Shown: positions 1 to 12,409, numbered from the stretch's first letter. The stretch: 64,000 nucleotides of DNA from Paramecium octaurelia (GCA_905182995.1 CAJJDP010000062.1:310001-374000), one strand, 5' to 3'. Numbers and translations: made by a program. Notes: a model not told the origin generated them from the sequence alone.

Positions 1-317
1 CTAACAAGTTTATTATTGTTATTAAGGAGCTTGTTGTTGGGTTTATTATTCAGCTGGTTGAGAATGACCTATTTAAATTACATTTAAATCATACTTGATC
101 CACCTATGACAGATCTAATTGCTTAATGAGCTACTTCTGAACCTGCTCCAAAGGCCATTCCTTACATCAAAGTTGATCCAAGTCCTGAAAACATACCTCC
201 AGATTTAGCTGGAGTTTAGAGGGGAGCTTAAGCTTATGGAGCTGGTCTTGCAGCTGTGGCAGTGCTTCTTGATGGGCTAGCTGTTGATCTTGATGCTGAT
301 CCACTTCTTCTTGGCAT
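1..317 (-). CDS. CHCHD2/Mix17-like twin-CX9C mitochondrial protein (C-terminus off window)
   Basis: The N-terminus is basic and begins MPRRSGSASRS, followed by an Ala/Pro/Gln-rich linker and a Gly-rich hydrophobic segment (GLGSTLMQGMAFGAGS) at about residues 44-60. This is the layout of CHCHD2/CHCHD10/Mix17 proteins, small intermembrane-space proteins that affect respiration and cristae. A 26-nt GT-AG intron at 69-94 must be removed; the frame then continues into a Gln-rich stretch ending in a Cys at the left edge, where the CHCH domain would begin. The Cys pairs themselves lie outside the window, so the family call rests on the N-terminal half. Start chosen at 317, the first Met of the conserved MPRR motif. 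Confidence 0.75.
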
Positions 318-1574
318 TTTGAAAACTTTTTTATTAAAATTATTAATGAAATATTTTTAAGATTCATGGAACAATTTAAAATAGGTGAATTAATTACCTT
401 AAATTAAATTTTATCAGAACAATTATTTTCTAGATATTTCTTAGACAATATAAATTTAATTTAATATAACCATTTTATGAACCCAACATAGCTACTAATG
501 TTTGATCTTAAATGTTTTAAACTCCTCAAACTTTGATTTCATTCCTATTTTTCCTTCCTTTTTCCTTAAAATAAATAAGCTATAAAATAATTGCAAAAAT
601 ATTATTTTTAACATATGTCTCATCTATTTCCATCAAATTTGGACTCTATATGGTTGGATTGTTAATATTCTCTGACAATACAATTTAATCATGTTAGAAT
701 AAAAAATACATCCTCAAAATTCGAACTTAGGACAAGTTTTCCTTTTTTTTGTATACTCCAATCGTGCAATAAAAAAAATCACAAAAATTGGTAATGGCAT
801 AAACCCAGGGACTGTCATTAATTTCTTAATATTGTTTTTCAAGTCTCAAATTTTATAACTAAGTTTTAATAAAAATGATAATCAAGGAAGAATACATATT
901 ATTTTGGAAAGATAAATATAACAATTAAAAAGATTAAGCTATATCATTTAATCAATCAATCTCCTTTTTCATTATTTCAAGTATTAAACTTTTTATTTGA
1001 TAAAATTTATGATATCATAAATGTAGGATAATCTATTTTTATTTATTTTGATTATTTTATTTATCCTTTTAAACTGAACTAAAGTAGATTTATAAAATGA
1101 ATATCAAATGATATTTGAATTTAATTTTTTATCATTTCTAGATAATTATCTTAATTCATAATTTAATAATAACTAATAACGATGACCAAAATTATCCTGG
1201 TCTATATATTTTATTTGATAAATTTGTAATAATTGACATTAATTTGTTAAAGTTGACAGATCCTCACTATATTCAGAGTTTTAATATAATTACATTCAGG
1301 GGGTTTTAAAGAAAATATTAGATGCAACTTTACATATCCTTTTTCCAAATAATTATTTTTGAATGAGAATAGTAATAATGGATTTAAGAATAAATTAAAA
1401 ACAGATATAGATGGTAATTAAAATTCTAAAATTCATTTAAAATTAGGATTTATTGGATATTTAAGACATACTATGCTAGGTCAATTAGAATTATACCTTT
1501 TATTTTGGAAATAAATTTATAGTGAAGTTTAATAAATTAATAATAAATGATATCCATTTCTATCTAATATCAAT
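318..1574. other. AT-rich stretch without recognised gene
   Basis: No frame open under the ciliate code shows recognisable protein character over more than a few dozen codons. It lies between the start of the CHCHD2-like gene and the 3' end of the Tctex1 gene. I see nothing specific in it. Confidence 0.4.
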
Positions 1575-2032
1575 TCATTCATAATAGACTCCAAATACGA
1601 TTGCTACACCATAGATACTTTCCTATTGGTTTAATAATGAGAATGATTAAATACATTTTGAAATGCATATGATGCGTAATTGTCCCAAGTTGGATCCCAA
1701 AGATTTTTGGATGTGACTTTGCATCCTTATCCTTTGATTTCTCCAATTATAACTTAAACTGCAATTTTAAATCTTGGCATTTTGATAGCTTTAGAATAAA
1801 TAGAAATAATTTATTTACAATCTCTTACTTTGCTTCTGATTCGTTTTACTAATTCTTCAGCTAGATTAGGAGTGTTGTTAGCATCATAAGTTTCGTTTTT
1901 TAATTTATCATCCATAATTTCTTGAATTAGCTTTCTCACTTTAGATGGATAGAATCTAATTATATTGATTCAAAATCACTTTTCTTCATCCTTAGGTTCT
2001 ACAACAAAAGTATTTGCACCTCCAGAGTCCAT
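1575..2032 (-). CDS. Tctex1-type dynein light chain (DYNLT/TCTEX1D family)
   Basis: 133 aa after removing two introns (1956-1979, 24 nt; 1623-1654, 32 nt). Family hallmarks are visible in order: the helix starting FYPSKVRKLIQEIMDDKL, the central strand FKIAVQVIIGEIKGQG, the NLWDPTWDNYASYAFQNE segment and the terminal strand SIYGVAIVFGVYYE. This matches Tctex1 domains such as TCTEX1D2/DYNLT2B, which bind dynein intermediate chains in axonemal, intraflagellar or cytoplasmic dyneins. Which dynein it serves cannot be told here. Without the second intron the last strand would be lost, so the splice is well supported. The next gene upstream ends only about 45 bp from this start. Confidence 0.85.
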
Positions 2033-2076
2033 CTTAGATGATTTTTATAAAATAATAATAATAATTTAATAGTTAC

Positions 2077-3413
2077 TCATTATTTTTCAAAATTCTTTTT
2101 AATTCCAACATACAAATTATCAAATTGCTACTCCATAGCTTATTAAATATAAGGCTATTCAAATTTAATTATATTTATACTTTTTCATCTGAATATCTAG
2201 GTTTCATCACTTTTTCAAAATATTCCTCCTTATCTTCCCTTTATTTTTATTTGATCTATCTATATTAAATGACCATTTTTATTTTTAAATCTACTCTTCC
2301 CGCATTATCATTATTGATTCCATTCCATCTGTATTAAAAGTTAGCATCGTAATAATCTCCATTGTTAATGAATTCGTGTTTGATAATCTCTAGATTTTAT
2401 CCTTTTATTTCATCTAAACTTTTATCAAGATCGCAAGACAATATCAATTTTGGAGGCAATGAATTTTATGGGAACTCCGCATCGATTCTTATGGAAGTAG
2501 TCGTAAGATTTCCACCTTAAGTTAAGAAAGGTATTTTTATAGGAACCCATCCTAGATTCTATATAAATCATAATTACCTCCAATTTAAGTTATTATGCCT
2601 TTTGGAGGATTGATTGTTAATGTTACATTAGTATAGGATGTTTTTTTCTTTAGTTTTTCTTTGGTGTACTATCTAATTATTGTCTTGATTCGAGGTTCTT
2701 CAATTTCAATCAAATCTTTTGATTACAAATATTTTGCTAATTTAATAATATCCTCATTTGCATCCCTTATATTAGTCAAAAGAATGGGTTTTAAATTTAG
2801 TAGTAATTCTCTTAATTTCTCCTTTTATTTTTCTAAAGGGTTCACACTATCCCAATGCATGTATTCTAATTCACTTTTATGTAATTTCTTATTCCATTCA
2901 TAGAAATTGAATTTTAAATTTGTATTCTCTATTTCCTTACATCTTGTCATGATTGTCAATGTTGAAGAATGCAAATTGCTGCCAATCAATATTCCTAATT
3001 ATGCTATCCTAGTATCTCTTGCATAACGATCTATAAAGCTATTATGAATATAGAGGATCCCATCTAACTATTAGATTGGATTAACTTTTATAATTATTCA
3101 ACTCAATACTTTATTAACTCATTTGATGTACACTGTAGTCAAGTAATGTTTTCACTAAATTTTATAGAATTTAATCGTTATTAGTTTATCCTGGATCCCA
3201 TGTTCCTCTTGTATCGATCAATTATACATTTCCAAGAACTTCATCCTATAAAAAGTAAATTTTTCCAGGGTCAATAGTGACAGCCACTCCAAGACCTCCG
3301 GTTTATGGCATTTAATTATCTGAGTCGATTCCTCCTAAGCTTTTGATGAAAGTTGACTTCCCGGATCCAGAATCTCCGTAAACCAAATAAGTTCTAATTT
3401 GTTAATTTTACAT
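2077..3413 (-). CDS. P-loop GTPase-like protein, ciliate type
   Basis: About 420 aa from four exons (introns 22, 26 and 26 nt). The N-terminus MQNQQIRTYLVYGDSGSGKS carries a Walker A/G1 motif at residues 12-19, followed by a DxxG (DTRG) switch motif near residue 60. A possible G4-like TRCK lies further on. The layout resembles AIG1/IRG-like small GTPases, with a C-terminal half of mixed beta/alpha character that I do not recognise. The start was chosen because this Met is the first in the frame of the P-loop and sits a few residues ahead of it, as usual. An upstream ATG at 3517 is in another frame. Membrane or trafficking function is inference from the fold only. Confidence 0.7.
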
Positions 3414-3965
3414 ATACAATAATTTGATTGATTTTTATGATATATAGATTAAGACTTATCTCTACTTTCTTACTCCTTATCATTTATTGTTTGGTCTAAA
3501 ACTCTACTCTCTTTCATTCTCTCTCGACTATCAGAATTTATTATCCATATTATTTTAAAATTATGAAGTGAAATGATAGGAGTTCATTAGAGGTTATAAA
3601 AAATGTATCTATCAATCTTAGACTTCACCATAATTCATATAAGCAGATATAATTTTTTTTAAATCAAAATCAATTATTTAACATCCATTATTGCAATTTT
3701 ATAAAAAAAATATATTATTAATGAATTTTAATTCTTAGGCTTCCTTTTATTAAGATTTAATTTATTACTATAAATTAAAAATTAGGTTCTAATAATTTTA
3801 TGATTATTTCCAAAAACATTAATGCTGTTTAAAATTTTAGACAGCAATATCAGTATTTAGCAATAAAATGATAATTTCAAAAAATTTATTAAAAATTCAT
3901 ATGATATAATTTTGCAATTTATGAGGGATACTATAAAAATGGATTTAATAATTTTTTTGAAACAA
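3414..3965. other. Divergent intergenic region
   Basis: Lies between the 5' ends of the P-loop gene (minus) and the SANT gene (plus), so it must hold both promoters. Very AT-rich with poly-A and poly-T runs. No conserved site could be identified by eye. Confidence 0.4.
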
Positions 3966-4574
3966 ATGATTTCTAAAATCTCTTCAAAATCTAACTCTAG
4001 CTTAGACTCAAACGACGACGACAGCTCTTACTTAACATAATTCCATCATCAACCACATTTCCAATCAGATGATGGAATTTTTAAGTCTAAGTAATTTAAA
4101 TAAAGAAGAAAAACTATCCAATATGGATAGAAAGATAGAAGCAGTGCCATCTATAAGTATATCAAAGAGAAGCAAAAAGCCTTTCTTGATTACAAACCAA
4201 GAGCTTAAATTTCTTAATTCTCTGCTGAAGAGGATAGAATCCTAATCTTGCTTGTTAAGAAGTTAGGACCTAAGTTCAATAAAATAACAAGGTATTTCTC
4301 AGGAAAAACAGTTAATATGATTAAAAATAGATATTACAAGTCTCTACGATATATTGAATCTCAAGAAATTCCAAAAGAACTTGAAGAAGAACTTCTTTCA
4401 AACAACAATGAGTCAAGAATTATTGGTAGGAAAATTCTAAATTTATGGCCCCAACATAAATATATGAGTTCTGTGTTAGAGAACAGCCCTCTCTTTCCAG
4501 AAGCAAAGGAAATTTTGCACACGTTTTTGAGTTCATTTTAATAACTCATCAGCAATTGCAAAAGTGACAAATGA
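3966..4574 (+). CDS. Single-repeat SANT/Myb-like DNA-binding protein
   Basis: 202 aa, no intron needed. A Ser/Asp-rich N-terminus (residues 1-25) is followed by a basic patch and then a SANT/Myb-type helix-turn-helix (FSAEEDRILILLVKKLGPKF, then the recognition helix FSGKTVNMIKNRYYKSLRY) at roughly residues 85-135. The spacing of E-E-D, the aromatic residue and the closing NRYY matches a Myb repeat, although the first Trp is Phe. A nuclear DNA- or chromatin-binding role is likely. No second repeat is present, so it differs from animal Myb proteins. The stop is the first in-frame TGA. Confidence 0.7.
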
Positions 4575-5075
4575 AATATATATATATGTTATTAAACATA
4601 ATTAACAGTACTAAATTTTGTATTCATTGAAGTTACAAATAACTGTATTTTTTATATTATAGCCATCTATTTGTTATGATAGGTCTATTGATATAAAATA
4701 TTCATATAATAGATATGAATTATTTAAGAAATTTATGATATACAACAAATATATAAATAAATCATAAAATCAAATATTAAAAATTATGGCTGTTAATACA
4801 CTCTTTAGCTAAATTAACATCAAATTACTAAATTACAGAGTAATTATGGTTATGATAAAACGCAAGGAATTAAATATCACAAGTAATAAAAAATTAAGTC
4901 CAAAATTAAATTGATTAAAATCCAAGTTCTCAAACTGTAGATTTATACAAACCTTAAATACATAGATATATTTAATAATTTCATAGCAATAAGCGATATT
5001 CCAGTTTAAAATTAAGAACTATCCAATTTTTCTTTTCTCTATGATATATACAAGGTATATTTAATGTTTATGTTG
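4575..5075. other. AT-rich intergenic stretch
   Basis: No open frame with protein character on either strand; contains short AT runs. I see nothing specific. Confidence 0.35.
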
Positions 5076-5570
5076 TCAAACACCGATTTCTACATTACCA
5101 AATTATAGAAGATTTTTAGCTTCTTGAATAAATTTTAATGTATTTTAAAATGTAAATATTTTTAAGTCTAATTCATTTTATCCACCTTAATTTATCGGTT
5201 AAGATGCATTCTAAAGTAAAAGAAATAACCCCCAATTACATGTTAATGCAACTAATTTTTTGTTCAAATTTTAGAATAAATTTTATATGATTATTTCAAA
5301 ATGCATCATAGCTTTCATTCCATATTTCATAGTAATAATTAAATTTTATATTATTAGCATTTATTCTTGACTAGAGTAATAATTCTTGCCAACTTTTTAT
5401 TCATTTACATATTTTTATGAACATGAATAAATGGAATTAAACAGTTATGCCTTTTGAGTGATTCCTTTTAGATTGGATAAATGAGGAAGCTTTCCTTAAA
5501 TTAATTCAAATAGAACAAATTTATTTCTTAAATCAAAATTCTTTGATTTTTCAGATGAATATTAGTTATA
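5076..5570 (-). pseudogene. Open frame of unknown protein, probably exon or relic of a kinase-like gene
   Basis: About 165 codons without TGA on the minus strand, starting just after a TGA and with no good start codon. One part, KFVLFELIQGKLPHL, resembles the helix after the activation segment of protein kinases. A partly overlapping frame just upstream (about 5530-5690) also looks coding. I could not find a splice joining them. It sits directly downstream of a family member whose own motif resembles a degenerate kinase catalytic loop. It may be a decayed relative or the end of an unresolved gene. Confidence 0.3.
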
Positions 5571-5775
5571 TCATTTATTTATAATTTCATCCAAATATTT
5601 TTATTAAAAACTTGATGGAAAAGTTTTCTAAATTATTTAATTTTGCTTAATATATCAAACCATCTGATAATTTTACACGAAGGTGGTTCGAAAAAAATAT
5701 AATCGTTAATAAAAATAAATACATAATTTTAGATAAAAAAATTTGAAATTTATTTATTTTTAATGATAAATTATT

Positions 5776-7115
5776 TCATAGCATATCTTCACTCACCTGC
5801 ATTATCTATAATTCCACATAAATTTTCAATTTTGTTATGACTACTTCTTAAATTATTTTTTGTTTTAGTTCAGAAATTTAAATTTAAATATGTTATTAAA
5901 TATTTTTTATTTATAAAAAGGAATTTCTAATTAGAATATTATCGAGTTATTAAATGTTATCTTGATTTATTAAAGAAAATTTAACATCATTAAGAAAATA
6001 ATTGAGTATTTTTAATTAATTATCTAATTATGAATTTATGTCGTCTTTGATTAATTTTAAATCTAATTCAAATTTGAAATCTTTCATTATTTCATCTTTA
6101 TTTTCATTTATTATTTAGTTAATAAATTCTTCTTTATTATTACTTAAATCTTCTTTTAAATTTATATACTTATCATTTTTTGGAGCCTTTTAATCTGAAT
6201 AAATTCTTGATTCTTTTAATTCTTTGGCAATTAATGGGAAGGTTAATTATAAGATTTGCTAAAATTCATAAAACTATCCATCTTTATAATATTATTTTTA
6301 AATCCATTCTAAATTCTCTTTAACATTGTCAATCCTTCTACCTCTCTTGGATTTAAGCATTGTAAAACTTTTATCCACACCAACTAATCTTTAATTTTTA
6401 TTATTTAGATTATTATATTTTTCAAAGATAATCTAGGATGCTTCAATAAATTTGTCGAATGATTTAAATATTCCTTCATCCATTAATGTTTTAAAAATAT
6501 TAACAAGATCTGGGTATTTTTAATTGAATTCTTTTTCTTTTTGCTCTCTCTTTCTTTAATCTGTGATTAATTGCTTTCCCTTTTCTTTTGATTTCAGCTC
6601 TTTATTTCTAATGAGTTAAGTAATGCTAATAATGATTTCCTTAATAGATTAATCATCATTTTTTTTACTATTTTTATAATTCTCTTTTTCATAAAAAGGA
6701 CAATCATATCCAACAAAATGTATTGTATAAAGTAACCTTTCTGGCATTATTGTAATTTAATGCTTGATGTCTGTTAGATTTATTAAAATTCTATCAGAAC
6801 TCAAATAATTATGTTATATATTTTATTTTTTAAGTTCTTAATATTTCTATAAAATATCTAAACACAATTGAATATTTTAAGCTATAGTTAATCGTATGAA
6901 TTTACTTTCCTAAAAATTATAAATTAGATTACTTGTAAATATAGTAATAAACTTAATGTTATTTACATTGAATGATCAATTTTATATTCAACTATCTTGC
7001 AGTCATCGTTTTATTACCAATTCGTTAATCCATCAAATTCTAATATTCTTTTCATATCTTCTTATGATTTTTCGTAGCTATAAGTTAATATGCTTGAATA
7101 ATTTAAACCTTTCAT
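5776..7115 (-). CDS. Ciliate family protein with degenerate kinase-like motif, copy 1
   Basis: 438 aa with one 23-nt intron (6910-6932). Starts MKGLNYSSILTYSYEKS. The stretch QNIQHNYLSSDRILI (about residue 95) has the spacing of a protein-kinase catalytic loop (HRDLKPxNILI), but HRD is HNY and no DFG follows; instead there is a conserved HFVGYDCPFYE block. The rest is Lys/Glu/Asn/Gln-rich, probably helical and coiled-coil. The gene at 15104-16389 is almost identical over most of its length and the one at 7333-8592 is a diverged paralogue, so this is a locally amplified family. I do not know its function; the kinase link is an inference from one motif. Confidence 0.6.
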
Positions 7116-7332
7116 TATAGAATTATAGAATTATAAAATTTTGAAATAATAATATTTTATAATTATTATTTATTAACGTAATTTTATAATTTTCTTGTAA
7201 TTGTAAAGGCTTCAAATTTATTCTACTTAATCATAATATTTATTTTTACACTTGAAAATTATAAGTATAATGATTGTTGATTAATTATTGAAATAACAAA
7301 TAAATACAGAAATTAATTATTTATTATATAAA

Positions 7333-8592
7333 TCAAAATATTTCTTCTAACATCTAAATGATGTGTAATTCTATTTATTCTTTGACATTTTCTTCTACTA
7401 TTTTATTTAATAGTTTTTATTTTAAATTGTTAATTAATTTAATTAGCTTTTCGTTAATTTCTATTTAAAAGTTAACATTATTATAAAAGTAATTCAACAT
7501 ACTTAATCTATCAGGTAGTGATGTGATGGTTTTTTTAAAAATAAACTATTTATCTAAATCAAATTTATATTTTTCTTAAGCTTTTTTTAATAATAGATCT
7601 ATTGAATTATTAATATCTTCCATATTCATGCATCCAATTATAAGTTATATATTAATAAATTATCTATTTTGCACTTGATTTTAATCAGAGTAAAAATAAG
7701 ATTTTTTCACTTCTTTCATTATTAATGGAATGGTTTCGATTAAAAGCTATTCAACTCTGATCCATTTTAAGCTTGATTAAGTAGATTATATAATATTTAC
7801 AAAATTCTAACTTACTTTTTTTGATCTAAATTTTCTCCAAAATATTTTATCATCAAATCTTAAATCGACATCTACTAATAGTTATCGTTAATTGTTTGAA
7901 TTACCAAATTACGTAAATATATCATCAGATTTTAAAATAAACTGCTCAAGCGATATGCATATTCCCTCATTATATATCTTCTAATAAATTTCTTCTTCAG
8001 CTTAAAGGGTTTATAATCTTTATTAAAGCTTCTCAGTACCATTTTACTATTAAAGTATTTTTTTTTATTTTTCTTTAAACTTATTTTTGGCAATTTATAT
8101 GATATGTGTAATTATTTCTTTAACTGATTATTCATCGCTTTTTTAAACAGAATCATAATTTTCCAATTCGTAAAAAGGACAGTCATAACCAGTAAAATGT
8201 ATTGAATACCTTAATTCTTTTGGCAATATACTCAAAGCTTACGATTCATTTTCAAATTGTAAGTATATTCGATCTGAACTTAAATATTTATGTTAAATTT
8301 TATTATTTTCAAGTTATTTATACTTATTATAAATATCGATCCCTAATTGAATCATTTATGCAAGAGAAAATCTCAAGAAATCGGCTTCCTAAAATATATT
8401 AAATATTACAATGAATAGAAGCAAATAACTTAATTTTATGGAAACAGAGTTATTGATAGTATATTTAACTATTTTCTATTTTTGATTAATCTCCCATGCT
8501 TGGAAGCGTTCTAATTCTAAAATTCTCTTCATTTCCTTTATTGATAGATTAAAAGTGTATGTTAAATAACTATTATATTTAAAGTCTTTCAT
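7333..8592 (-). CDS. Ciliate family protein with degenerate kinase-like motif, copy 2
   Basis: 412 aa with one 21-nt intron in the same position as in copy 1. Starts MKDFKYNSYLTYTFNLS. It keeps the blocks KIQHKYLSSDRI and SIHFTGYDCPFYELENY shared with copies 1 and 3 and the C-terminal Lys/Asn-rich helices, but overall identity is much lower, so this duplication is older. The HRD position reads HKY, so it too would be catalytically dead if it is a kinase relative. It lies head-to-tail with copy 1, about 220 bp apart. Frame and intron both hold to the terminal TGA. Confidence 0.6.
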
Positions 8593-9057
8593 TTTATAAA
8601 AAATATTATATTTAAACATTAATTTATGTATTTTTCCCTAAATTTATTATATTGATAATAGAAAGGATTTATCATTAGAAAGGAGTGAAACCTGATTGAT
8701 GCATTCGTAAAATTATAAGTTTTATATTTAATAGATTTTCTCAAAATGAGAATATTAAAAAATAAATGAACTGTGATACTGTAAATTTTATGATTCAGTT
8801 AGAGGAATAAGAGTATGATTGATACAAATATTATTTACGTTTCTTTGTGTTTTAATATCTATCAGATTCAAAATAAAGAAGGTAAATTTCCTTATAACTT
8901 TGATATTTGTAATTGAAATTACCCTTTTTTGTTTAAATTCTACAGTTGAGAAGTTATAATTTTACTAAGGTTTAGATGGGAAAAATAGGACAGAAATTAA
9001 GACTTAAGAATTATGTGATTATTTTACTTAATTTAAAAAAGGTCAAAATATAAATTG
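8593..9057 (+). other. Mostly gene-free; possible first exons of an unresolved gene
   Basis: An ATG at 8815 opens a short frame (MIDTNIIYVSLCFNIYQIQN) that a 37-nt intron could join to a coding-like stretch running to about 9240. I could not extend the model further downstream, where the duplicated block begins, so it is left as unresolved. Confidence 0.25.
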
Positions 9058-10367
9058 TAGTATCTTTTTAATGAGTTTTAATGAAAGCTTTTAGTTGTTT
9101 GTGCGTTATTAAAATTATTAGTAAAGATAAGGAATAATTCCTTTGTATATTAGAATTAGAGGTATTATCGAATCTTCATTCGAACCAAACGAAATTTTTA
9201 AAAACTCTAATATCACCCTATTATAAATATTAAAGAAAATATTTTTTTATAGAATCTCTTATTTTAAGAACTTAGTATAAATAATAAAACCTACATGAAT
9301 GGAATAAATCTAATAATTAATAATAGAAAAGAAATAGCGAACATATAATAAATGATCATTTGAATTTTGATATTTGTTGGATAGGATATAAATAAGAATT
9401 GTTTTGATTAATTAGATTGCTTATATAATTAAGTTTATATTAACCATTATATGTATCTTCTCTAAATAAATTGAGTAATAAAGAAAAGCAATCCCTAAAA
9501 ATGTTTCCCTCTGATAAGGCTATTTCATATGATTGTATAACATAATAATTTTGAGAAATTGCAACTGAAAGATATTATGTTATATATGGAATGAATAGGA
9601 ATTTATATGTAATAAGAAGATTTGATGTCATCGATATCTCCATAACTATTTAGTATATATATACGAACGTTTTTCTTAAAACTTTAATATGAAATTACAA
9701 CATTTGGATATACTAAGGAATTTTATCAAATTTACCTAAAAAATGGAAGCTTAACATAAATGTAAGAAAAACTAGACTAATGCTAATCAAATCTTAAGTT
9801 ATTAAGCCAAGCATTCTTAATATTCCTATTATGAAATATTAAAGATATCTAGAAATAGAAATTAGTCATTTAGGTAAGATATAATAGTAGATTTCATGAT
9901 ATTATAAATTGACTGCCTATGTAAATTTGATAAAAGCAATAATATAATATTAATGTTTCTTAGATAATAGTAACAAATTTAGTAAAATCTCAATAGATAA
10001 AAAATCTATGAATAATTTTAGATTTGACTAAATATTATTTTTCAATGTTCTAATGGTAGTATTAAATGCTTGATCAGAAGCTAGAAAATTTAGTTAACTA
10101 ACATTTTAGAGCTTTTCAGGTTAATATTAATACAATTACAGAATTTATTATAAATAACAACTAATGATTAATCAGGATAGATCACAAAGTAATTTTCTAA
10201 AAGAGGATTCACATTTACCTGTTGAAACAATACTATACTAAGGAAAGAAATATGTTCCATTTTTCCTTGGGGGCTCATAGGGATATTATACAGATTAATA
10301 ACCAATACCTCCTTATGATGCATTCGATATGATTTTAGAAGTGCTAGCAATTATAGAATTAATATTG
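9058..10367 (+). repeat. Direct duplication, unit A (1,310 bp)
   Basis: This 1,310-bp block recurs at 10369-11678 with no mismatch that I could find by eye. The two units are separated by one ambiguous base (N at 10368). Unit A contains unresolved coding-like exons and the first part of the DUF1648 gene. Confidence 0.9.
10164..10367 (+). pseudogene. Truncated duplicate of the DUF1648 gene 5' part
   Basis: Encodes the same first 68 codons as the gene at 11475 (start MINQDRSQSNFLKED) but stops at the N and the repeat junction, inside the first membrane helix. It is either an assembly artefact or a broken tandem copy. No downstream exons exist for this copy. Confidence 0.7.
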
Positions 10368-10368
10368 N
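10368..10368. other. Single ambiguous base (N) at a repeat junction
   Basis: The only N noticed in the window. It separates two apparently identical 1,310-bp blocks and so marks a likely scaffold join. Confidence 0.95.
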
Positions 10369-11678
10369 TAGTATCTTTTTAATGAGTTTTAATGAAAGCT
10401 TTTAGTTGTTTGTGCGTTATTAAAATTATTAGTAAAGATAAGGAATAATTCCTTTGTATATTAGAATTAGAGGTATTATCGAATCTTCATTCGAACCAAA
10501 CGAAATTTTTAAAAACTCTAATATCACCCTATTATAAATATTAAAGAAAATATTTTTTTATAGAATCTCTTATTTTAAGAACTTAGTATAAATAATAAAA
10601 CCTACATGAATGGAATAAATCTAATAATTAATAATAGAAAAGAAATAGCGAACATATAATAAATGATCATTTGAATTTTGATATTTGTTGGATAGGATAT
10701 AAATAAGAATTGTTTTGATTAATTAGATTGCTTATATAATTAAGTTTATATTAACCATTATATGTATCTTCTCTAAATAAATTGAGTAATAAAGAAAAGC
10801 AATCCCTAAAAATGTTTCCCTCTGATAAGGCTATTTCATATGATTGTATAACATAATAATTTTGAGAAATTGCAACTGAAAGATATTATGTTATATATGG
10901 AATGAATAGGAATTTATATGTAATAAGAAGATTTGATGTCATCGATATCTCCATAACTATTTAGTATATATATACGAACGTTTTTCTTAAAACTTTAATA
11001 TGAAATTACAACATTTGGATATACTAAGGAATTTTATCAAATTTACCTAAAAAATGGAAGCTTAACATAAATGTAAGAAAAACTAGACTAATGCTAATCA
11101 AATCTTAAGTTATTAAGCCAAGCATTCTTAATATTCCTATTATGAAATATTAAAGATATCTAGAAATAGAAATTAGTCATTTAGGTAAGATATAATAGTA
11201 GATTTCATGATATTATAAATTGACTGCCTATGTAAATTTGATAAAAGCAATAATATAATATTAATGTTTCTTAGATAATAGTAACAAATTTAGTAAAATC
11301 TCAATAGATAAAAAATCTATGAATAATTTTAGATTTGACTAAATATTATTTTTCAATGTTCTAATGGTAGTATTAAATGCTTGATCAGAAGCTAGAAAAT
11401 TTAGTTAACTAACATTTTAGAGCTTTTCAGGTTAATATTAATACAATTACAGAATTTATTATAAATAACAACTAATGATTAATCAGGATAGATCACAAAG
11501 TAATTTTCTAAAAGAGGATTCACATTTACCTGTTGAAACAATACTATACTAAGGAAAGAAATATGTTCCATTTTTCCTTGGGGGCTCATAGGGATATTAT
11601 ACAGATTAATAACCAATACCTCCTTATGATGCATTCGATATGATTTTAGAAGTGCTAGCAATTATAGAATTAATATTG
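10369..11678 (+). repeat. Direct duplication, unit B (1,310 bp)
   Basis: Apparently identical to 9058-10367. It continues without a break into the rest of the DUF1648 gene, so unit B is the one in natural context on its right side, and unit A is in natural context on its left side. Confidence 0.9.
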
Positions 11679-12141
11679 ATGTGGGTATTCTTTGCTCAAT
11701 TGTACAATCAAGTAGTGAATAAATAAATCATTGATAGCTTGATTTAGTGATTCCAGTGTTTTATAATGCATTGGGAGAATAGACAGCAACTGGTGACAAA
11801 ATTATTTTGCTAGCAATCCCAACTCTTGGCACATTTTTTTTTGTTTTATTAACTATATTATCATTAATAACTAATAGATTTTAGTATGATTTATAAGTGA
11901 CTCCAGAGAATTCAAGGATTGTATTTTCAAATACTAGAAAATTAATTCTCGTATTCAAAGTGATTACAATTGGATTGTACTATTTTAATGATAATTTAGG
12001 TTTATATTTTTGAGTATTGGCTCAATTAGAGTGATTTAGAATCAGATAAATGGATATTTGATGTCATATGTTGTTTTTATAATAATAGTGTATGGATTAG
12101 CCTATTATTATTATACAATAGAAATGGCAAAGATAATTTGA
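11475..12141 (+). CDS. DUF1648 (SdpI-related) multi-pass membrane protein
   Basis: 205 aa after removing introns of 26 and 23 nt. A hydrophilic N-terminus leads to PPYDAFDMILEVLAIIELI (TM1). Next comes LDLVIPVFYNALGEQTATGD, which has the form of the bacterial DUF1648 motif (LPDxIPxHFNxxGxPDxxGSK). TM2 follows, then a loop NRFQYDLQVTPENSR matching the family's FNYPVxITEENA, and two more helices. The order, spacing and length fit bacterial DUF1648 proteins, relatives of the SdpI immunity/signalling protein; this is established for bacteria, and its role in a ciliate is unknown. An upstream in-frame exon could lengthen the N-terminus. A truncated copy lies at 10164. Confidence 0.7.
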
Positions 12142-12409
12142 GATTATAGTTATAGTTATATAAATCATTTATCTAACAGGTATAAACATTGGTTGATTGT
12201 TTTATCTCCCCTTAGCTATACAACAACCTATTACCTTTTACATTTAATCATTAAATTTAATAAATAAATAAATAAATTAATTAATTGAATTCCTATTTAT
12301 TTGACTTTTTATTGGGTCCATCACTTGCTTATTTTCTAATCTATTTTTTTTAACATTTTAAGTTTTAAATATGATTTTCATAGTAAGGTAGAAATTCCCT
12401 TTTCCATCT

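Noticed and set aside
5680..5700. GGTTCGA-like string suggesting a tRNA T-loop
   Set aside because: No acceptor or anticodon stem can be folded around it.
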